The notes under the pieces: model-generated | What the model was told of the DNA's origin: nothing | The model's database searches: none | Seen by the model: only the letters and a program-made list of their open reading frames with translations | Part shown: piece by piece, positions 49,394 through 58,539 of the stretch | Numbering within the stretch: the first letter of the stretch is position 1 | Layout: every line of letters starts with the position of its first letter | Program-made: the position numbers and the translations under genes | NCBI GenBank assembly: GCA_964402065.1 | Contig: CAYOAN010000003.1 | Location: forward strand, 124,001-188,000 | Direction: 5' to 3' | Length of the DNA: 64,000 bases | Source: CAIWMF01 sp964402065 | GTDB taxonomy: Bacteria > Verrucomicrobiota > Verrucomicrobiia > Chthoniobacterales > UBA6821

Positions 49394-51190
49394 TTAAAAA
49401 ACGTATCCTTCTTCTTTGAGCCGATGGACATCTTGAATAATCTCAAACGTCTCTTTGGCGGCGGGCAGGATCTCTCCCATTACTCCTTTCCATTCATTGG
49501 CATTTATTCCTTCATGGGGATAAGTCGCTATAACATTTTGAAGTTTCTTCAATTCTTCTTCAGCTCGCTCTACATATACTTGACGATCCCAAGAAAAAAG
49601 CCCTCGATGCATGATCATTTCATGAAGAAGTTGACGTAGGGAATAGATTCCTTTAAGGACGTTATAAACTTCACCAGGCACTTTAGAGCCTTTCGAAGCT
49701 TGCCTTATAAGCATCCATTCTGAATCAGATGACCAGTTGAATGGATTCCACCCTCCCCTTTGCCGAGAAAACCACACGGTAGATTGATTGACCCCTTCTA
49801 TCGCATGCGTCCACAGGAAACGGTCCTTAATTGATCTCGCGTTAATCCATCCGTCTCTAACCTTCGTAAAAAATTGATAACTGTTTTTAGTATTACCCCA
49901 GTATTCCTTCAATTCATTTTTAATCGCTTCGAACCCCTCGTCGACTGGTCCTTGCTCATCGGGTCGTGTTGCTTCTTCCCACTGATATTTTCCTTGGTTT
50001 TGAGCTTTAGCTACTAATTTTTTTTCATAATTAAAATGTGCCCACAATGCTATTGCTTGAGCTTCTCGTTGCTTCTCATTATAGCGACCCCCCATGCCCT
50101 TAACAGCAAGCATAAAGGTATCGTGATTATTTAGAGTCACCCCTACCCATCCACCATTAATCGTGGTGTCACCTGTCATAACATCAGCAAGGTCCTTTAA
50201 TTTCTGAACCCAACGTTGATCTGTTTCAGGTATTGCAGCAAATTTTTGGGCAAATTTTATTGCACTGTCTCTAAAGCTTTTTTGCCGAAGCCCATACTCA
50301 TTCCACTGCTCTTGAGTTAAGCTTTCACTCATATTCAAAATCTTTGTGGTCATAGCTTGTTCCACTGTCATCAAGATCCAAAAAATATTCAAACTACTCA
50401 AAGGCGAAGAGTAGAGAATGACCCTCTCGTCTATGATAGGAAGAGACAAGCTTCCACAGACATCACGTCTATATTCACTTAAAATTACTTGTTTTAATCT
50501 CTCTTTGGTATCTTGTCTTCGGCGTTGCTGCCTCTCAGAACCTGTCCTATATTCACTAACGCTCTTTGCGATAACAGGATTATTGTTAGCCTCGTTAGGG
50601 AGGCTTACAAGCAGCTGCTCTGCATCAAAATGTGTTAAGGCTGCATTAATAAAATCTGTCACAGTTGGGGCATTTTCTGCAGGCAATTCATTTCCTTGAT
50701 GCTCACGAGGCTCCGGCGGTAGACCCGGCTGCTCTCTGTTCCCGAGCCCAGCTTGTTCGGTATTGAGAGGTCTGTTTAATTCAGGATCCTGTCTTGCTCT
50801 ATTATTTGCTGGTCCCCAAAGTCCAAACATCAGCGGAAAATTCAGTTCATTTTTATTTTGAATGAGCGAAAAAGATCCGTCCTTGTTGGAAATTAAATCG
50901 TAATCATCATTACCATTTTCAGCCCAAGTGAGGTATTCCATCGCTTCTTCTTTCGAAAGACCGAGCATGGGAGCATCGGTTATTGCCTGCCCCCCCTCGC
51001 ATGTTAAGTCGGCATTGAGCTTAGAAGGTTCTCCTACACTCGGAGCAAGAGCATTTTTAAAATCAAGATACTTGCCAACCGTGATGAGTCCAATTGCATC
51101 AAAACAATCTTCTTGAGTGTTGGCTTTTAAAAAATCAGAATGCGCCAATAGCAAAACGAGCAAAAAAAGAATACTGCTTATTTTTTTCAT
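49394..51190 (-). CDS. Large exported orphan protein
   Basis: A 598-residue protein with signal peptide (MKKISSILFLLVLLLAHSDF) from ATG 51188-51190; an in-frame extension of 14 codons is unlikely. The mature part has a Pro/Glu/Asn-rich stretch (residues 125-165) and a long mostly helical C-terminal region with many Trp, Gln and Lys, ending 'FEIIQDVHRLKEEGYVF'. Two Cys near the N-terminus and one further on. I recognise no domain. It ends 18 bp before the lnt operon's first gene on the same strand. Confidence 0.6.
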   Translation of the reverse strand: MKKISSILFLLVLLLAHSDFLKANTQEDCFDAIGLITVGKYLDFKNALAPSVGEPSKLNADLTCEGGQAITDAPMLGLSKEEAMEYLTWAENGNDDYDLISNKDGSFSLIQNKNELNFPLMFGLWGPANNRARQDPELNRPLNTEQAGLGNREQPGLPPEPREHQGNELPAENAPTVTDFINAALTHFDAEQLLVSLPNEANNNPVIAKSVSEYRTGSERQQRRRQDTKERLKQVILSEYRRDVCGSLSLPIIDERVILYSSPLSSLNIFWILMTVEQAMTTKILNMSESLTQEQWNEYGLRQKSFRDSAIKFAQKFAAIPETDQRWVQKLKDLADVMTGDTTINGGWVGVTLNNHDTFMLAVKGMGGRYNEKQREAQAIALWAHFNYEKKLVAKAQNQGKYQWEEATRPDEQGPVDEGFEAIKNELKEYWGNTKNSYQFFTKVRDGWINARSIKDRFLWTHAIEGVNQSTVWFSRQRGGWNPFNWSSDSEWMLIRQASKGSKVPGEVYNVLKGIYSLRQLLHEMIMHRGLFSWDRQVYVERAEEELKKLQNVIATYPHEGINANEWKGVMGEILPAAKETFEIIQDVHRLKEEGYVF

Positions 51191-51277
51191 AAAAGAATAA
51201 TCTTTGTTTTTTAATAAAGGTGCCAAGCACAATTTTTATTTGCTCAATTTTGTTAATTTTTATTTACGTTTGTTCCT

Positions 51278-52000
51278 GTGAATTTATTTCTCTTCCTCTT
51301 TTTAATCCCTCTTTTCTCAGCAGCGGCCATTCCTGAATCCCCTGATGTTATTTCAGAACACGCCATAGAACAAGCGACCTCTCAAACAAATGCTGAAGAG
51401 AGCCCCTTTCTCATTGAACGCGAAGACGCCAAGCAAGCGGCTGCCGCTGCCGCTGCGAGCAATACGAGTGTGAACAGACTCTATCCTCCACGACATTCGA
51501 TTTCCAAACAGATTGCTAATTTTTGCAAGCATTTGGTCGGAGCCGTTGAATCTTCGATGTCTAAAACCCCAGCTCTTCGCGTAACCGTAGAGCCTGCTCT
51601 TTTTTCTGTCGCTGAAGATCCTGAACTGAGCGTTACTTTAAAAATTACCAACGACAAAAAGGAAATGGTCATGCTCCACTTCCCGACGAATCAACGTCTC
51701 GAAATCGTGGTAAAAGATGATCATGAAAAAATACTGTCTCGCTGGTCCGACGACCGCTCTTTTGATGCAACTGAGGACACCGTAGCAATCAATCCACAGG
51801 AGTCTATTTTTTATACTGAAAAAATTCCAACCTCAGGTATGGAAAATGGAAAAAGCTACACCCTTGATATCTCCTTAGCACATCAACCAGAATATAAAAT
51901 CTCCGAAACAGTCACCCCTCAGCTAGAGAAGAGCAAACCTTCTTACCCAAAAAAGACCAACGACCCGAGCTCGCAAGACAAAGGATTATTGCCCTTTTAA
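51278..52000 (+). CDS. Exported protein with BsuPI-like domain
   Basis: A 240-residue exported protein with GTG start and signal peptide (MNLFLFLFLIPLFSAAA). An Ala/Glu-rich linker (residues 45-70) leads to a beta domain (about 95-205): 'LSVTLKITNDKKEMVMLHFP', 'TNQRLEIVVKDDHEKILSRW' and 'AINPQESIFYTEKIP' follow the BsuPI / intracellular-proteinase-inhibitor pattern (PF12690). The tail is Pro/Lys/Ser-rich. The role of the domain in bacteria is unclear. Divergent from the large orphan, 87 bp apart. Confidence 0.65.
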   Translation: MNLFLFLFLIPLFSAAAIPESPDVISEHAIEQATSQTNAEESPFLIEREDAKQAAAAAAASNTSVNRLYPPRHSISKQIANFCKHLVGAVESSMSKTPALRVTVEPALFSVAEDPELSVTLKITNDKKEMVMLHFPTNQRLEIVVKDDHEKILSRWSDDRSFDATEDTVAINPQESIFYTEKIPTSGMENGKSYTLDISLAHQPEYKISETVTPQLEKSKPSYPKKTNDPSSQDKGLLPF

Positions 52001-52087
52001 AGCAGACAAAGAGGAAATCTTTTTTGTTGCAAAGTTCTTGAGACCTCACTACCTTTCTCTCCCTGTTCATTTTTATATATACACACC

Positions 52088-52333
52088 ATGTCTGATAAAT
52101 CCATTGAAGAAAAAGTACGCGGCATCATCGTTGAGCAACTTGGCGTAACCGCAGAACAAGCCACTCTTGAAGCCTCTTTTATTGAAGATCTCGGCGCTGA
52201 CTCTCTCGACACTGTCGAGCTCGTTATGGCGTTTGAAGAAGAATTTGGCGTTGAAGTTCCTGATGAAGATGCAGAAAAGCTTCTCAAAGTTGGAGATGTT
52301 GTTAAATACATCGAAGAACATAGCAAAGCCTAA
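52088..52333 (+). CDS. acpP: Acyl carrier protein
   Basis: Carries acyl chains in fatty-acid synthesis. 81 residues; 'DLGADSLDTVELVMAFEEEF' holds the phosphopantetheine Ser39, and helices II and III match. No fab genes are adjacent; a strong terminator follows. It is preceded by a C/U-rich leader (CTTTCTCTCCCTG...) without Shine-Dalgarno. Confidence 0.97.
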   Translation: MSDKSIEEKVRGIIVEQLGVTAEQATLEASFIEDLGADSLDTVELVMAFEEEFGVEVPDEDAEKLLKVGDVVKYIEEHSKA

Positions 52334-52350
52334 GCGCTTAACTCGTTTTC

Positions 52351-52390
52351 AAAATGCCGCTCACTCTTGTGGTGAGCGGCATTTTTTTTG
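52351..52390 (+). terminator. Rho-independent terminator of acpP
   Basis: ATGCCGCTCAC, loop TCTTGTG, GTGAGCGGCAT, then TTTTTTT. An 11-bp perfect stem with U-run, preceded by AAA so that it also works in reverse. 18 bp behind the acpP stop. Confidence 0.95.
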
Positions 52391-52403
52391 ACCACAACTT
52401 TTT

Positions 52404-52440
52404 TCTGTAACCCATAGTCTATAATTTGTAATCTCTGCTT
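52404..52440 (+). promoter_or_regulatory. Heptad-array leader of rfbB
   Basis: CTGTAAC, CCATAGT, CTATAAT, TTGTAAT, CTCTGCT, then T-ATG: five 7-bp units between the acpP terminator and rfbB. The middle part (TATAAT) could double as a -10 box, an alternative reading of this array. Confidence 0.6.
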
Positions 52441-53433
52441 ATGCGTCTTATTGTCACTGGTGGCTGTGGTTTTATTGGAAGTGAGTTTGTCAGACAGGCC
52501 CTTGCACGTCCTGAGATCACTTCCCTTGTTAATATTGACCTGCTCACCTATGCAGGAAATATTGACAATCTCGCTTCTATTGAGGCTGACCCACGTTATC
52601 GTCTTGTGCGAGCAGACATTGCAGACGAGGCAGCCATGGAAACAGTTTTTTTGACAGAAAGTCGAAAAACGGATCAGCCTTTGGATGCTGTGATTAACTT
52701 TGCGGCTGAATCTCATGTCGATCGCAGCATTCTTTCTCCTCAAGATTTTATTCGGACTAACATTAATGGAACGAGTATCCTATTAGAACAAGCTCGTCAG
52801 CATAAGGTAAGACGTTTTCTTCAAGTTTCCACAGATGAGGTTTATGGATCTCTCGGTCCCGAAGGGTATTTTACAGAACAGACTCCGCTTCATCCTAATT
52901 CTCCTTATTCAGCAAGCAAGGCCAGCGGAGACCTTTTAGTCGGCGCTGCGCATCATACTTATGGCCAGGAAGTCCTCATCACTCGATGTTCCAATAATTA
53001 TGGGCCCTATCAATTTCCTGAGAAATTAATCCCTCTCATGATTCTTTCAGCAATGCATGATAAACCTCTTCCAGTTTATGGAGATGGCCTCAACGTACGC
53101 GATTGGATTCACGTCGCTGATCATTGTGAAGCGCTTTGGCAAGTTCTCCTTCATGGCCGTTCTGGTGAAGTTTATAACATTGGCGCTGATGCCACGCGAA
53201 AAAATATCGATATTGTCCATTCAATTTTACGACAACTCGAGAAGCCAGATTCCCTTATCCATTATGTCACAGATCGACTGGGTCACGATCGCCGCTATGC
53301 CATTGATTCTTCAAAAATCCACCGAGAACTCGGATGGAAACCCGCTTGGAAACAAGAAGAGGGGCTGACAGCAACAATCAAGTGGTATTTAGAACATCAA
53401 AATTGGTGGAAGAAGTTACTTGATAGAAAATAA
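52441..53433 (+). CDS. rfbB: dTDP-glucose 4,6-dehydratase
   Basis: Second step of dTDP-L-rhamnose synthesis. 330 residues of the extended SDR family: 'TGGCGFIGSEFVRQAL' NAD site, 'STDEVYGSLGPEGYFTE', 'YSASKASGDLLV' with the Tyr-x-x-x-Lys pair, 'TRCSNNYGPYQFPEKLIPLM' and 'VRDWIHVADHCEAL'. Followed after 3 bp by rfbD; rfbA and rfbC are not here. Confidence 0.96.
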   Translation: MRLIVTGGCGFIGSEFVRQALARPEITSLVNIDLLTYAGNIDNLASIEADPRYRLVRADIADEAAMETVFLTESRKTDQPLDAVINFAAESHVDRSILSPQDFIRTNINGTSILLEQARQHKVRRFLQVSTDEVYGSLGPEGYFTEQTPLHPNSPYSASKASGDLLVGAAHHTYGQEVLITRCSNNYGPYQFPEKLIPLMILSAMHDKPLPVYGDGLNVRDWIHVADHCEALWQVLLHGRSGEVYNIGADATRKNIDIVHSILRQLEKPDSLIHYVTDRLGHDRRYAIDSSKIHRELGWKPAWKQEEGLTATIKWYLEHQNWWKKLLDRK

Positions 53434-53436
53434 CAA

Positions 53437-54339
53437 ATGGAAGACAGGGCCCGACAGCGAATTTTTATCTTAGGCTCTGGAGGTAGGCTGGGCGCCGCTT
53501 TGATGAAAGCATGGAAACATCAACCTCGTCTTCAGGTTTTAGGATTACCTCGTTCAGAATATGACTTTGAACATCCTGAAAAATGCGCGGAGATATTAAA
53601 AAATTTTTCTCTTACCCCTCATGATTGCATCATTAACTGTGCTGCGATGACCCATGTGGACCACTGCGAAGCAGAACCAGCATTGGCAATGCGAGTGAAT
53701 GCTATGACACCGGGCCTCCTCGCACAACTTGCCGCTGAAACTAACACGCAATTCCTCCACGTAAGTACAGACTACGTGTTTGATGGAAGATTGGACCGTC
53801 CTTATCGTGAAACAGACCTCCCCAATCCGATAAGTCACTACGGAGTCAGCAAACTAGCAGGAGAACAAGCCGTGCTCGCAGCTTCTCCTCATCATATTGT
53901 GGCTCGTGTCTCCTGGGTCTTTGGCCCTGAGCGCCCAAGTTTCATCGATCAGATCCTTGAGCGAGCCAAAACTCACGATCAAGTTGCAGCCATCGCTGAT
54001 AAAACATCTTCCCCCACCTACACCAAAGATTTGTGTGAATGGTTGCAAGTTTTTCTAAAGCCTCAAACTCCTGGTGGAATTTACCACTTGTGTAATTCAG
54101 GCACCTGCTCCTGGCGAGATTATGGCGAGCATGCTCTACAGACTGCTGCGCGCTATGGCACGCAACTTTGCACCACTTCAGTTATTGCTTTAAAATTATT
54201 CGAAATGAAAAATTTTATTGCAAAGCGCCCGCAGCACTCCTCCTTGGACACTACAAAATTTTCTAACCTTCTCGGAACGCCCCTGAGGTCTTGGCAAGAA
54301 GCGGTGGAAGATTTTATTTCTTTGATCGAAGTAAAATAA
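53437..54339 (+). CDS. rfbD: dTDP-4-dehydrorhamnose reductase
   Basis: Last step of dTDP-L-rhamnose synthesis (NAD(P)H). 300 residues. 'IFILGSGGRLGAALMKAW', 'DCIINCAAMTHVDHCEAEPA', 'LHVSTDYVFDG', 'HYGVSKLAGEQAVL' with Tyr and Lys, and 'GIYHLCNSGTCSWRDYGEHA' fit RmlD. Coupled to rfbB. Rhamnose is probably used in a surface polysaccharide. Confidence 0.94.
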   Translation: MEDRARQRIFILGSGGRLGAALMKAWKHQPRLQVLGLPRSEYDFEHPEKCAEILKNFSLTPHDCIINCAAMTHVDHCEAEPALAMRVNAMTPGLLAQLAAETNTQFLHVSTDYVFDGRLDRPYRETDLPNPISHYGVSKLAGEQAVLAASPHHIVARVSWVFGPERPSFIDQILERAKTHDQVAAIADKTSSPTYTKDLCEWLQVFLKPQTPGGIYHLCNSGTCSWRDYGEHALQTAARYGTQLCTTSVIALKLFEMKNFIAKRPQHSSLDTTKFSNLLGTPLRSWQEAVEDFISLIEVK

Positions 54340-54375
54340 AAATTTATAGAATCTTCTCAAGAAAAACAGATTCCT

Positions 54376-55116
54376 ATGCGCTTCTATCTTCCTCCTCATC
54401 TCTGGCATACCGCTCAACTCGAAGAAACTGAGACTCATCATGCTGCACGCGTACTGCGATTGAAACAAGGTGATACCATTACAGTTTTTGATGGAGCTGG
54501 CTGCGAAGCCTCTGCCACGATTGAAACTTTCCAAAAAAAGAGCACCCTCCTTCGCTTAGGTCCTTCACATATGGTTCCAAGACCAGCAACTGAAATCACA
54601 CTTGCTCAAGCAATCCCCAAGGGAAGCAACATGGACTTCATCATTCAAAAAGCCGTTGAGCTTGGCGTAGCGCGGATTATGCCTCTCGTCACAGATCGCA
54701 CCATTGTTCGTTTGCGCGATCAAGAGGAAGTCTCAAAAAAACAAGAACGCTGGCAGATGATCGCTTTAGAAGCTTGCAAACAATGCGGCCAAAACTGGCT
54801 TCCTGTGGTGGAATATCCTACCTCTCTCGAAGAAGCTTTGAAAAAAACCGCATCTCATCAATACAGCCTTATTGCCTCCTTAGAACACGATGCTGTTCCC
54901 ATCAAAAATATTTTTTCACCCATTGAAAAAATGAGATCGTCTCTGGCTCCTTCTAGCACTATTTTTATTGGCCCCGAAGGAGACTTCACGCCTGAAGAAT
55001 ACCGCTTTGCTCGTTCCGCAGGTTGCAAGCCAGTTTCGCTCGGGCCTATTACTCTTCGAACAGAAACAGCTGCATTCTACTGCTTGAGTGTACTGAATTA
55101 TGAGTTAAATTCTTAG
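54376..55116 (+). CDS. rsmE: 16S rRNA m3U1498 methyltransferase
   Basis: Methylates U1498 of 16S rRNA. 246 residues with an N-terminal PUA-like domain ('EETETHHAARVLRLKQGDTI', 'TVFDGAG') and a SPOUT knot: 'LAQAIPKGSNMDFIIQKAVE', 'WQMIALEACKQCGQNWLP', 'FIGPEGDFTPEEYRFARSAG' and 'LGPITLRTETAAFYCLSVL'. Confidence 0.96.
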   Translation: MRFYLPPHLWHTAQLEETETHHAARVLRLKQGDTITVFDGAGCEASATIETFQKKSTLLRLGPSHMVPRPATEITLAQAIPKGSNMDFIIQKAVELGVARIMPLVTDRTIVRLRDQEEVSKKQERWQMIALEACKQCGQNWLPVVEYPTSLEEALKKTASHQYSLIASLEHDAVPIKNIFSPIEKMRSSLAPSSTIFIGPEGDFTPEEYRFARSAGCKPVSLGPITLRTETAAFYCLSVLNYELNS

Positions 55117-55121
55117 TCTTC

Positions 55122-55961
55122 ATGAAAGCATCTAAAAATTCAGCATCCGCTTCACTCCACGATATGCAAAACGAGATCGATCATCGCCAGCTCCCAATCG
55201 ATCGTGTCGGCGTTAAAAATTTATGCTATCCCATCCAAATTCGTGATCGTCAAGAAGCTGGAGAAAAAGATCACCTTCAAAGTACGATCGCCACCATTCA
55301 ACTAACTGTCGATCTTCCTCATCATTTTAAAGGAACTCACATGAGCCGCTTTGTGGAAGTGCTTAACTCTCATGGTCCGGTTCTGCACGTTCTCAATATC
55401 CGCACTATTCTTGAAGAGCTCACAACCAAACTTCACGCAGAGCAATCTCATGCCGATTTTGAGTTTCCTTTTTTTCTCGAAAAAGCAGCACCCGTTAGCA
55501 AAGCAACGTCACTCATTAACTATCGCGTTCGTTTTAGCGCTACGCTTTCAAAACAAAAAAAAGAAGACCATTTTGATTTGATGACAACCGTTATTGTTCC
55601 TGTAACGACCCTCTGCCCTTGTTCCAAAGCGATTAGCAAGGCAGGAGCTCATAACCAACGTGGCGAAGTAACTTTTTCGGTACGTTGCAAAAAAGCCATG
55701 TGGATTGAGGAGATGATTCGGCGCGTTGAAAATTCTGCTAGCTGTGAGCTCTATACGCTCCTCAAGCGCTCCGATGAAAAGTTTGTCACAGAACATGCTT
55801 ACGCCAATCCTGTCTTTGTTGAAGACCTGGTTCGCAACGTGGCTTTATCTTGCGAAAAAGATTCCAACATTCTTTGGTATCGTGTCGAAGCTGAAAATTT
55901 TGAATCGATCCACAACCACAATGCGTACGCGCTTATTGAAAAGCATGCTGCTGCTCAATAG
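55122..55961 (+). CDS. folE2: GTP cyclohydrolase FolE2
   Basis: Makes dihydroneopterin triphosphate from GTP (folate and queuosine precursors); the type IB enzyme uses metals other than Zn. 279 residues. 'QLPIDRVGVKNLCYPIQIRD', 'LPHHFKGTHMSRFVEVLN', 'TVIVPVTTLCPCSKAISKAG' with the metal Cys, 'AHNQRGEVTF' and 'ENFESIHNHNAYALIEK'. Follows rsmE by 5 bp. FolE2 is often used when Zn is scarce. Confidence 0.96.
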   Translation: MKASKNSASASLHDMQNEIDHRQLPIDRVGVKNLCYPIQIRDRQEAGEKDHLQSTIATIQLTVDLPHHFKGTHMSRFVEVLNSHGPVLHVLNIRTILEELTTKLHAEQSHADFEFPFFLEKAAPVSKATSLINYRVRFSATLSKQKKEDHFDLMTTVIVPVTTLCPCSKAISKAGAHNQRGEVTFSVRCKKAMWIEEMIRRVENSASCELYTLLKRSDEKFVTEHAYANPVFVEDLVRNVALSCEKDSNILWYRVEAENFESIHNHNAYALIEKHAAAQ

Positions 55962-55986
55962 TTGAAGTAATATTTTTTCAACTTAC

Positions 55987-56146
55987 GGCGCATTAAATTG
56001 AAAAAAAAGGCGCTAGGAGCACCGCAATTTTTTCTTAGGACACGGCCGCAGATCGAGATGCTAGCTGATGCTAACGCAAGCTCTGAAAACGCAACCCTAA
56101 GAAAAAAGAGCAAGCTTATAGAGTGCCCTTTTCGATTTAATACGCT
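55987..56146 (+). repeat. Family-2 palindromic repeat, complete copy
   Basis: About 160 bp between folE2 and dnaX. Outer inverted ends GCGCATTAAATTGAAAA and TTTTCGATTTAATACGC; inner arms TTTTTTCTTAGG and CCTAAGAAAAAA. Partial copies are at 4216-4243, 20757-20823 and 44837-44992. No open frame. Confidence 0.7.
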
Positions 56147-56188
56147 ATAGTCTCTGGTTAGCAACTTTTACTTCAACTCAAACTTTTC

Positions 56189-58138
56189 ATGTCTTACCGC
56201 GTCTTTGCTAGAAAATATCGACCTCAACGGTTTTCCGAATTGGTAGGACAAACTCCCATCATTCAGACGCTAAAAAATGCCATTGAAAATAATCGCTTAG
56301 CACAAGCCTATCTTTTTGTTGGACCTCGCGGTGTTGGCAAAACATCCACAGCGCGTATTTTTGCAAAAGCTCTGAATTGTATTCATGGTCCAACAATTGA
56401 TCCATGTGGCACGTGTCACGCTTGTCTTGAAATTGCAGAAGGACGCAGCCTTGATGTTTTAGAAATTGACGGTGCTAGCAATAACAGCGTTGAGAGCATT
56501 CGTACCCTTCGTGAAAATGCAGCCTTTGCCCCAGCACAAGGTCATTACAAAATTTATCTTATTGATGAAGTGCATATGCTCACCACAGCGGCTTTTAATG
56601 CGCTACTCAAAACCTTGGAAGAGCCACCGCCTCATGTGAAATTTCTGTTTGCAACTACAGAAGCTCAAAAAGTTCCTGCTACTATTATCAGCCGCTGTCA
56701 GCGTTTCGACCTTCATCGTCTTTCAGAAGAGCTCATGGCAAAACACCTCCTTGAAATTGCCGCCAAAGAAAAAATCGATCTCGCTCCAGAAGCAGCTCAG
56801 ACATTGGCCCATGGAGCTGACGGCGCCCTACGTGACGCAGAATCAATGTTTGATCAGGTTGTTTCTTTCTGTGGAAACACAATCCAAGCAAGCGATGTGC
56901 AAGAAGTTTTTGGTTTTACCCCACGAGAAACCGTACGACAACTGGCAACAGCAGTGTTTCAACAAGAAACTGCTCAGGCGCTAGCGCTCATTTTAGAACA
57001 ACATAATGCCGGCAAAGATCTTTCACGTTTATTGACAGACTTTATTGCTTTTATTCGTGATCTCTTAGTAGAAAAAGTTTCTCCTACTGCAAAAGATGTT
57101 TCTTTTACAGAATTGAAAAGTTTGGTTTCTACAAAAAACTTGTTGTCACTTTTAGAAGAGCTTGGGAACGCTGAATCACGGCTGCGCTGGGCTGCCAATA
57201 AAAAATTACAACTTGATGTTACTGTCATTAAAGCCATTCATTTGTTGCAAGAAGTGAGCCTTGATGACGTACTCGAAGCACTTTCAAAATTAGCTGATCC
57301 GATATTACAACAAACCCCTCAGAACGCAGCTCTCAAAGGTAGTCCAACGGTCGCTCAATTAACCAGTTCAGAAAGCCCAACAGAACAAGCTCAGATTGGC
57401 GTAAGCACGTTACATCAAAAACCAAGGCCAGCTGCAAATACTTCCTTAGCACCCAGCTTTTCTAATCCTGTTACCAAAACGACACCCCCTTCAACAGAAA
57501 CCAAAATTAGCTATGCCGCTAACGTTACTTTAACTTCCGAACTGAGCCTCAACACTACAGTTGCTCCTGTTTCGGATCCTGCACTTTCTATCTCAGAAGC
57601 TAGCCCTGCTAACACTGCTCCAGCTTCTAGCCAACAGCCTTCTCTCGCCTCTCATCAATCTTCTTTAAATCCTTGGACTTCGGTTGCTGAACAGCTTGCC
57701 AGCGAGTCCAAGCTAAAGTTTGGGTGGATGACATCAGGGAAATTTTTAGAACAACGCGATCATAAAATTGTTGTTGAATTTCCTCCTTCATGCGAAGCAC
57801 AAACAGAAACACTTTTTTGGCCTCAAGCTCGTAAAAAAATCCAAGAATGTCTCTCCAAAAATTGTGGTACTTCTATTGAATTGGTACCACAATTCACGGG
57901 CGAAGAAGTTGCAGAAGAATTGCACGAAGAAAATATTGAAGAGGAACTTGCATTCTCTCAAGCAGCTCCAGCTCCAGCCCCGGCAAAACCACTCCCCTCT
58001 AAAGCGCCATCTAAAGAGCCTTTACCAGCAACTACTACCGGAACTCCACTCACTCCAGAAGCCTTAGCAAATTTCAAAAACGATCCGCTCATTAAAGAAG
58101 CATTAGAAATTTTCAAAGCAGAAATTGTTGGGAGTTAA
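56189..58138 (+). CDS. dnaX: DNA polymerase III subunit tau/gamma
   Basis: Clamp-loader ATPase. 649 residues. 'RKYRPQRFSELVGQ', Walker A 'LFVGPRGVGKTSTARIFAKA', Zn Cys 'CIHGPTIDPCGTCHAC', Walker B 'YLIDEVHMLTTAAFNALLKT' and SRC 'PATIISRCQRFDLHRL'. Domain III ends near 370; a Ser/Thr/Pro-rich linker (370-500) leads to a tau-like C-terminal part. No recR follows; ybaB comes after a repeat. The leader contains loose 7-nt units (CTATAGT, CTCTGGT). Confidence 0.96.
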   Translation: MSYRVFARKYRPQRFSELVGQTPIIQTLKNAIENNRLAQAYLFVGPRGVGKTSTARIFAKALNCIHGPTIDPCGTCHACLEIAEGRSLDVLEIDGASNNSVESIRTLRENAAFAPAQGHYKIYLIDEVHMLTTAAFNALLKTLEEPPPHVKFLFATTEAQKVPATIISRCQRFDLHRLSEELMAKHLLEIAAKEKIDLAPEAAQTLAHGADGALRDAESMFDQVVSFCGNTIQASDVQEVFGFTPRETVRQLATAVFQQETAQALALILEQHNAGKDLSRLLTDFIAFIRDLLVEKVSPTAKDVSFTELKSLVSTKNLLSLLEELGNAESRLRWAANKKLQLDVTVIKAIHLLQEVSLDDVLEALSKLADPILQQTPQNAALKGSPTVAQLTSSESPTEQAQIGVSTLHQKPRPAANTSLAPSFSNPVTKTTPPSTETKISYAANVTLTSELSLNTTVAPVSDPALSISEASPANTAPASSQQPSLASHQSSLNPWTSVAEQLASESKLKFGWMTSGKFLEQRDHKIVVEFPPSCEAQTETLFWPQARKKIQECLSKNCGTSIELVPQFTGEEVAEELHEENIEEELAFSQAAPAPAPAKPLPSKAPSKEPLPATTTGTPLTPEALANFKNDPLIKEALEIFKAEIVGS

Positions 58139-58233
58139 ATTCTTTGTTTCCACTTGTCATAAAACTCCTCTAACTGTTCCTAAAACAGCATAGCGGGAAG
58201 AGCATGAATGCAAGAGATGTTCCAATAGCGGGC

Positions 58234-58373
58234 TAGAGCGTGTTAAAAAAAGTTATAGCCGATGCAGTACTAGGAACGAGGAGCGCAGGCCCGCAGTGTA
58301 TTCTGATACTCGAGGAGGCAAGCACCGGAGTGACGCCGTAATGAACGGCTATCACTTTTTTGAAAATGCTCTA
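58234..58373 (+). repeat. Family-1 palindromic repeat, copy B
   Basis: 140 bp, TAGAGCGTGTT to AATGCTCTA, ~98% identical to copy A. Directly behind it (58372-58395) another left end begins (TAGAGCGTTTTAAAAAAATG), a half copy. The rest of the 400-bp dnaX-ybaB gap (58139-58233, 58396-58539) has no gene. Confidence 0.85.
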
Positions 58374-58539
58374 GAGCGTTTTAAAAAAATGCGCCAACAT
58401 AACTGAGCTCAATATAATCTGAACGCAATAGTTGCTCTTCCATGAAAAAAAGATATTGGAAGAATATTTTTTAAAAATAAAAATTTGCGATCACCATTTT
58501 TTTTGTGACCTTTGGACTCTTTGTGATTAGTTTGTTTTC

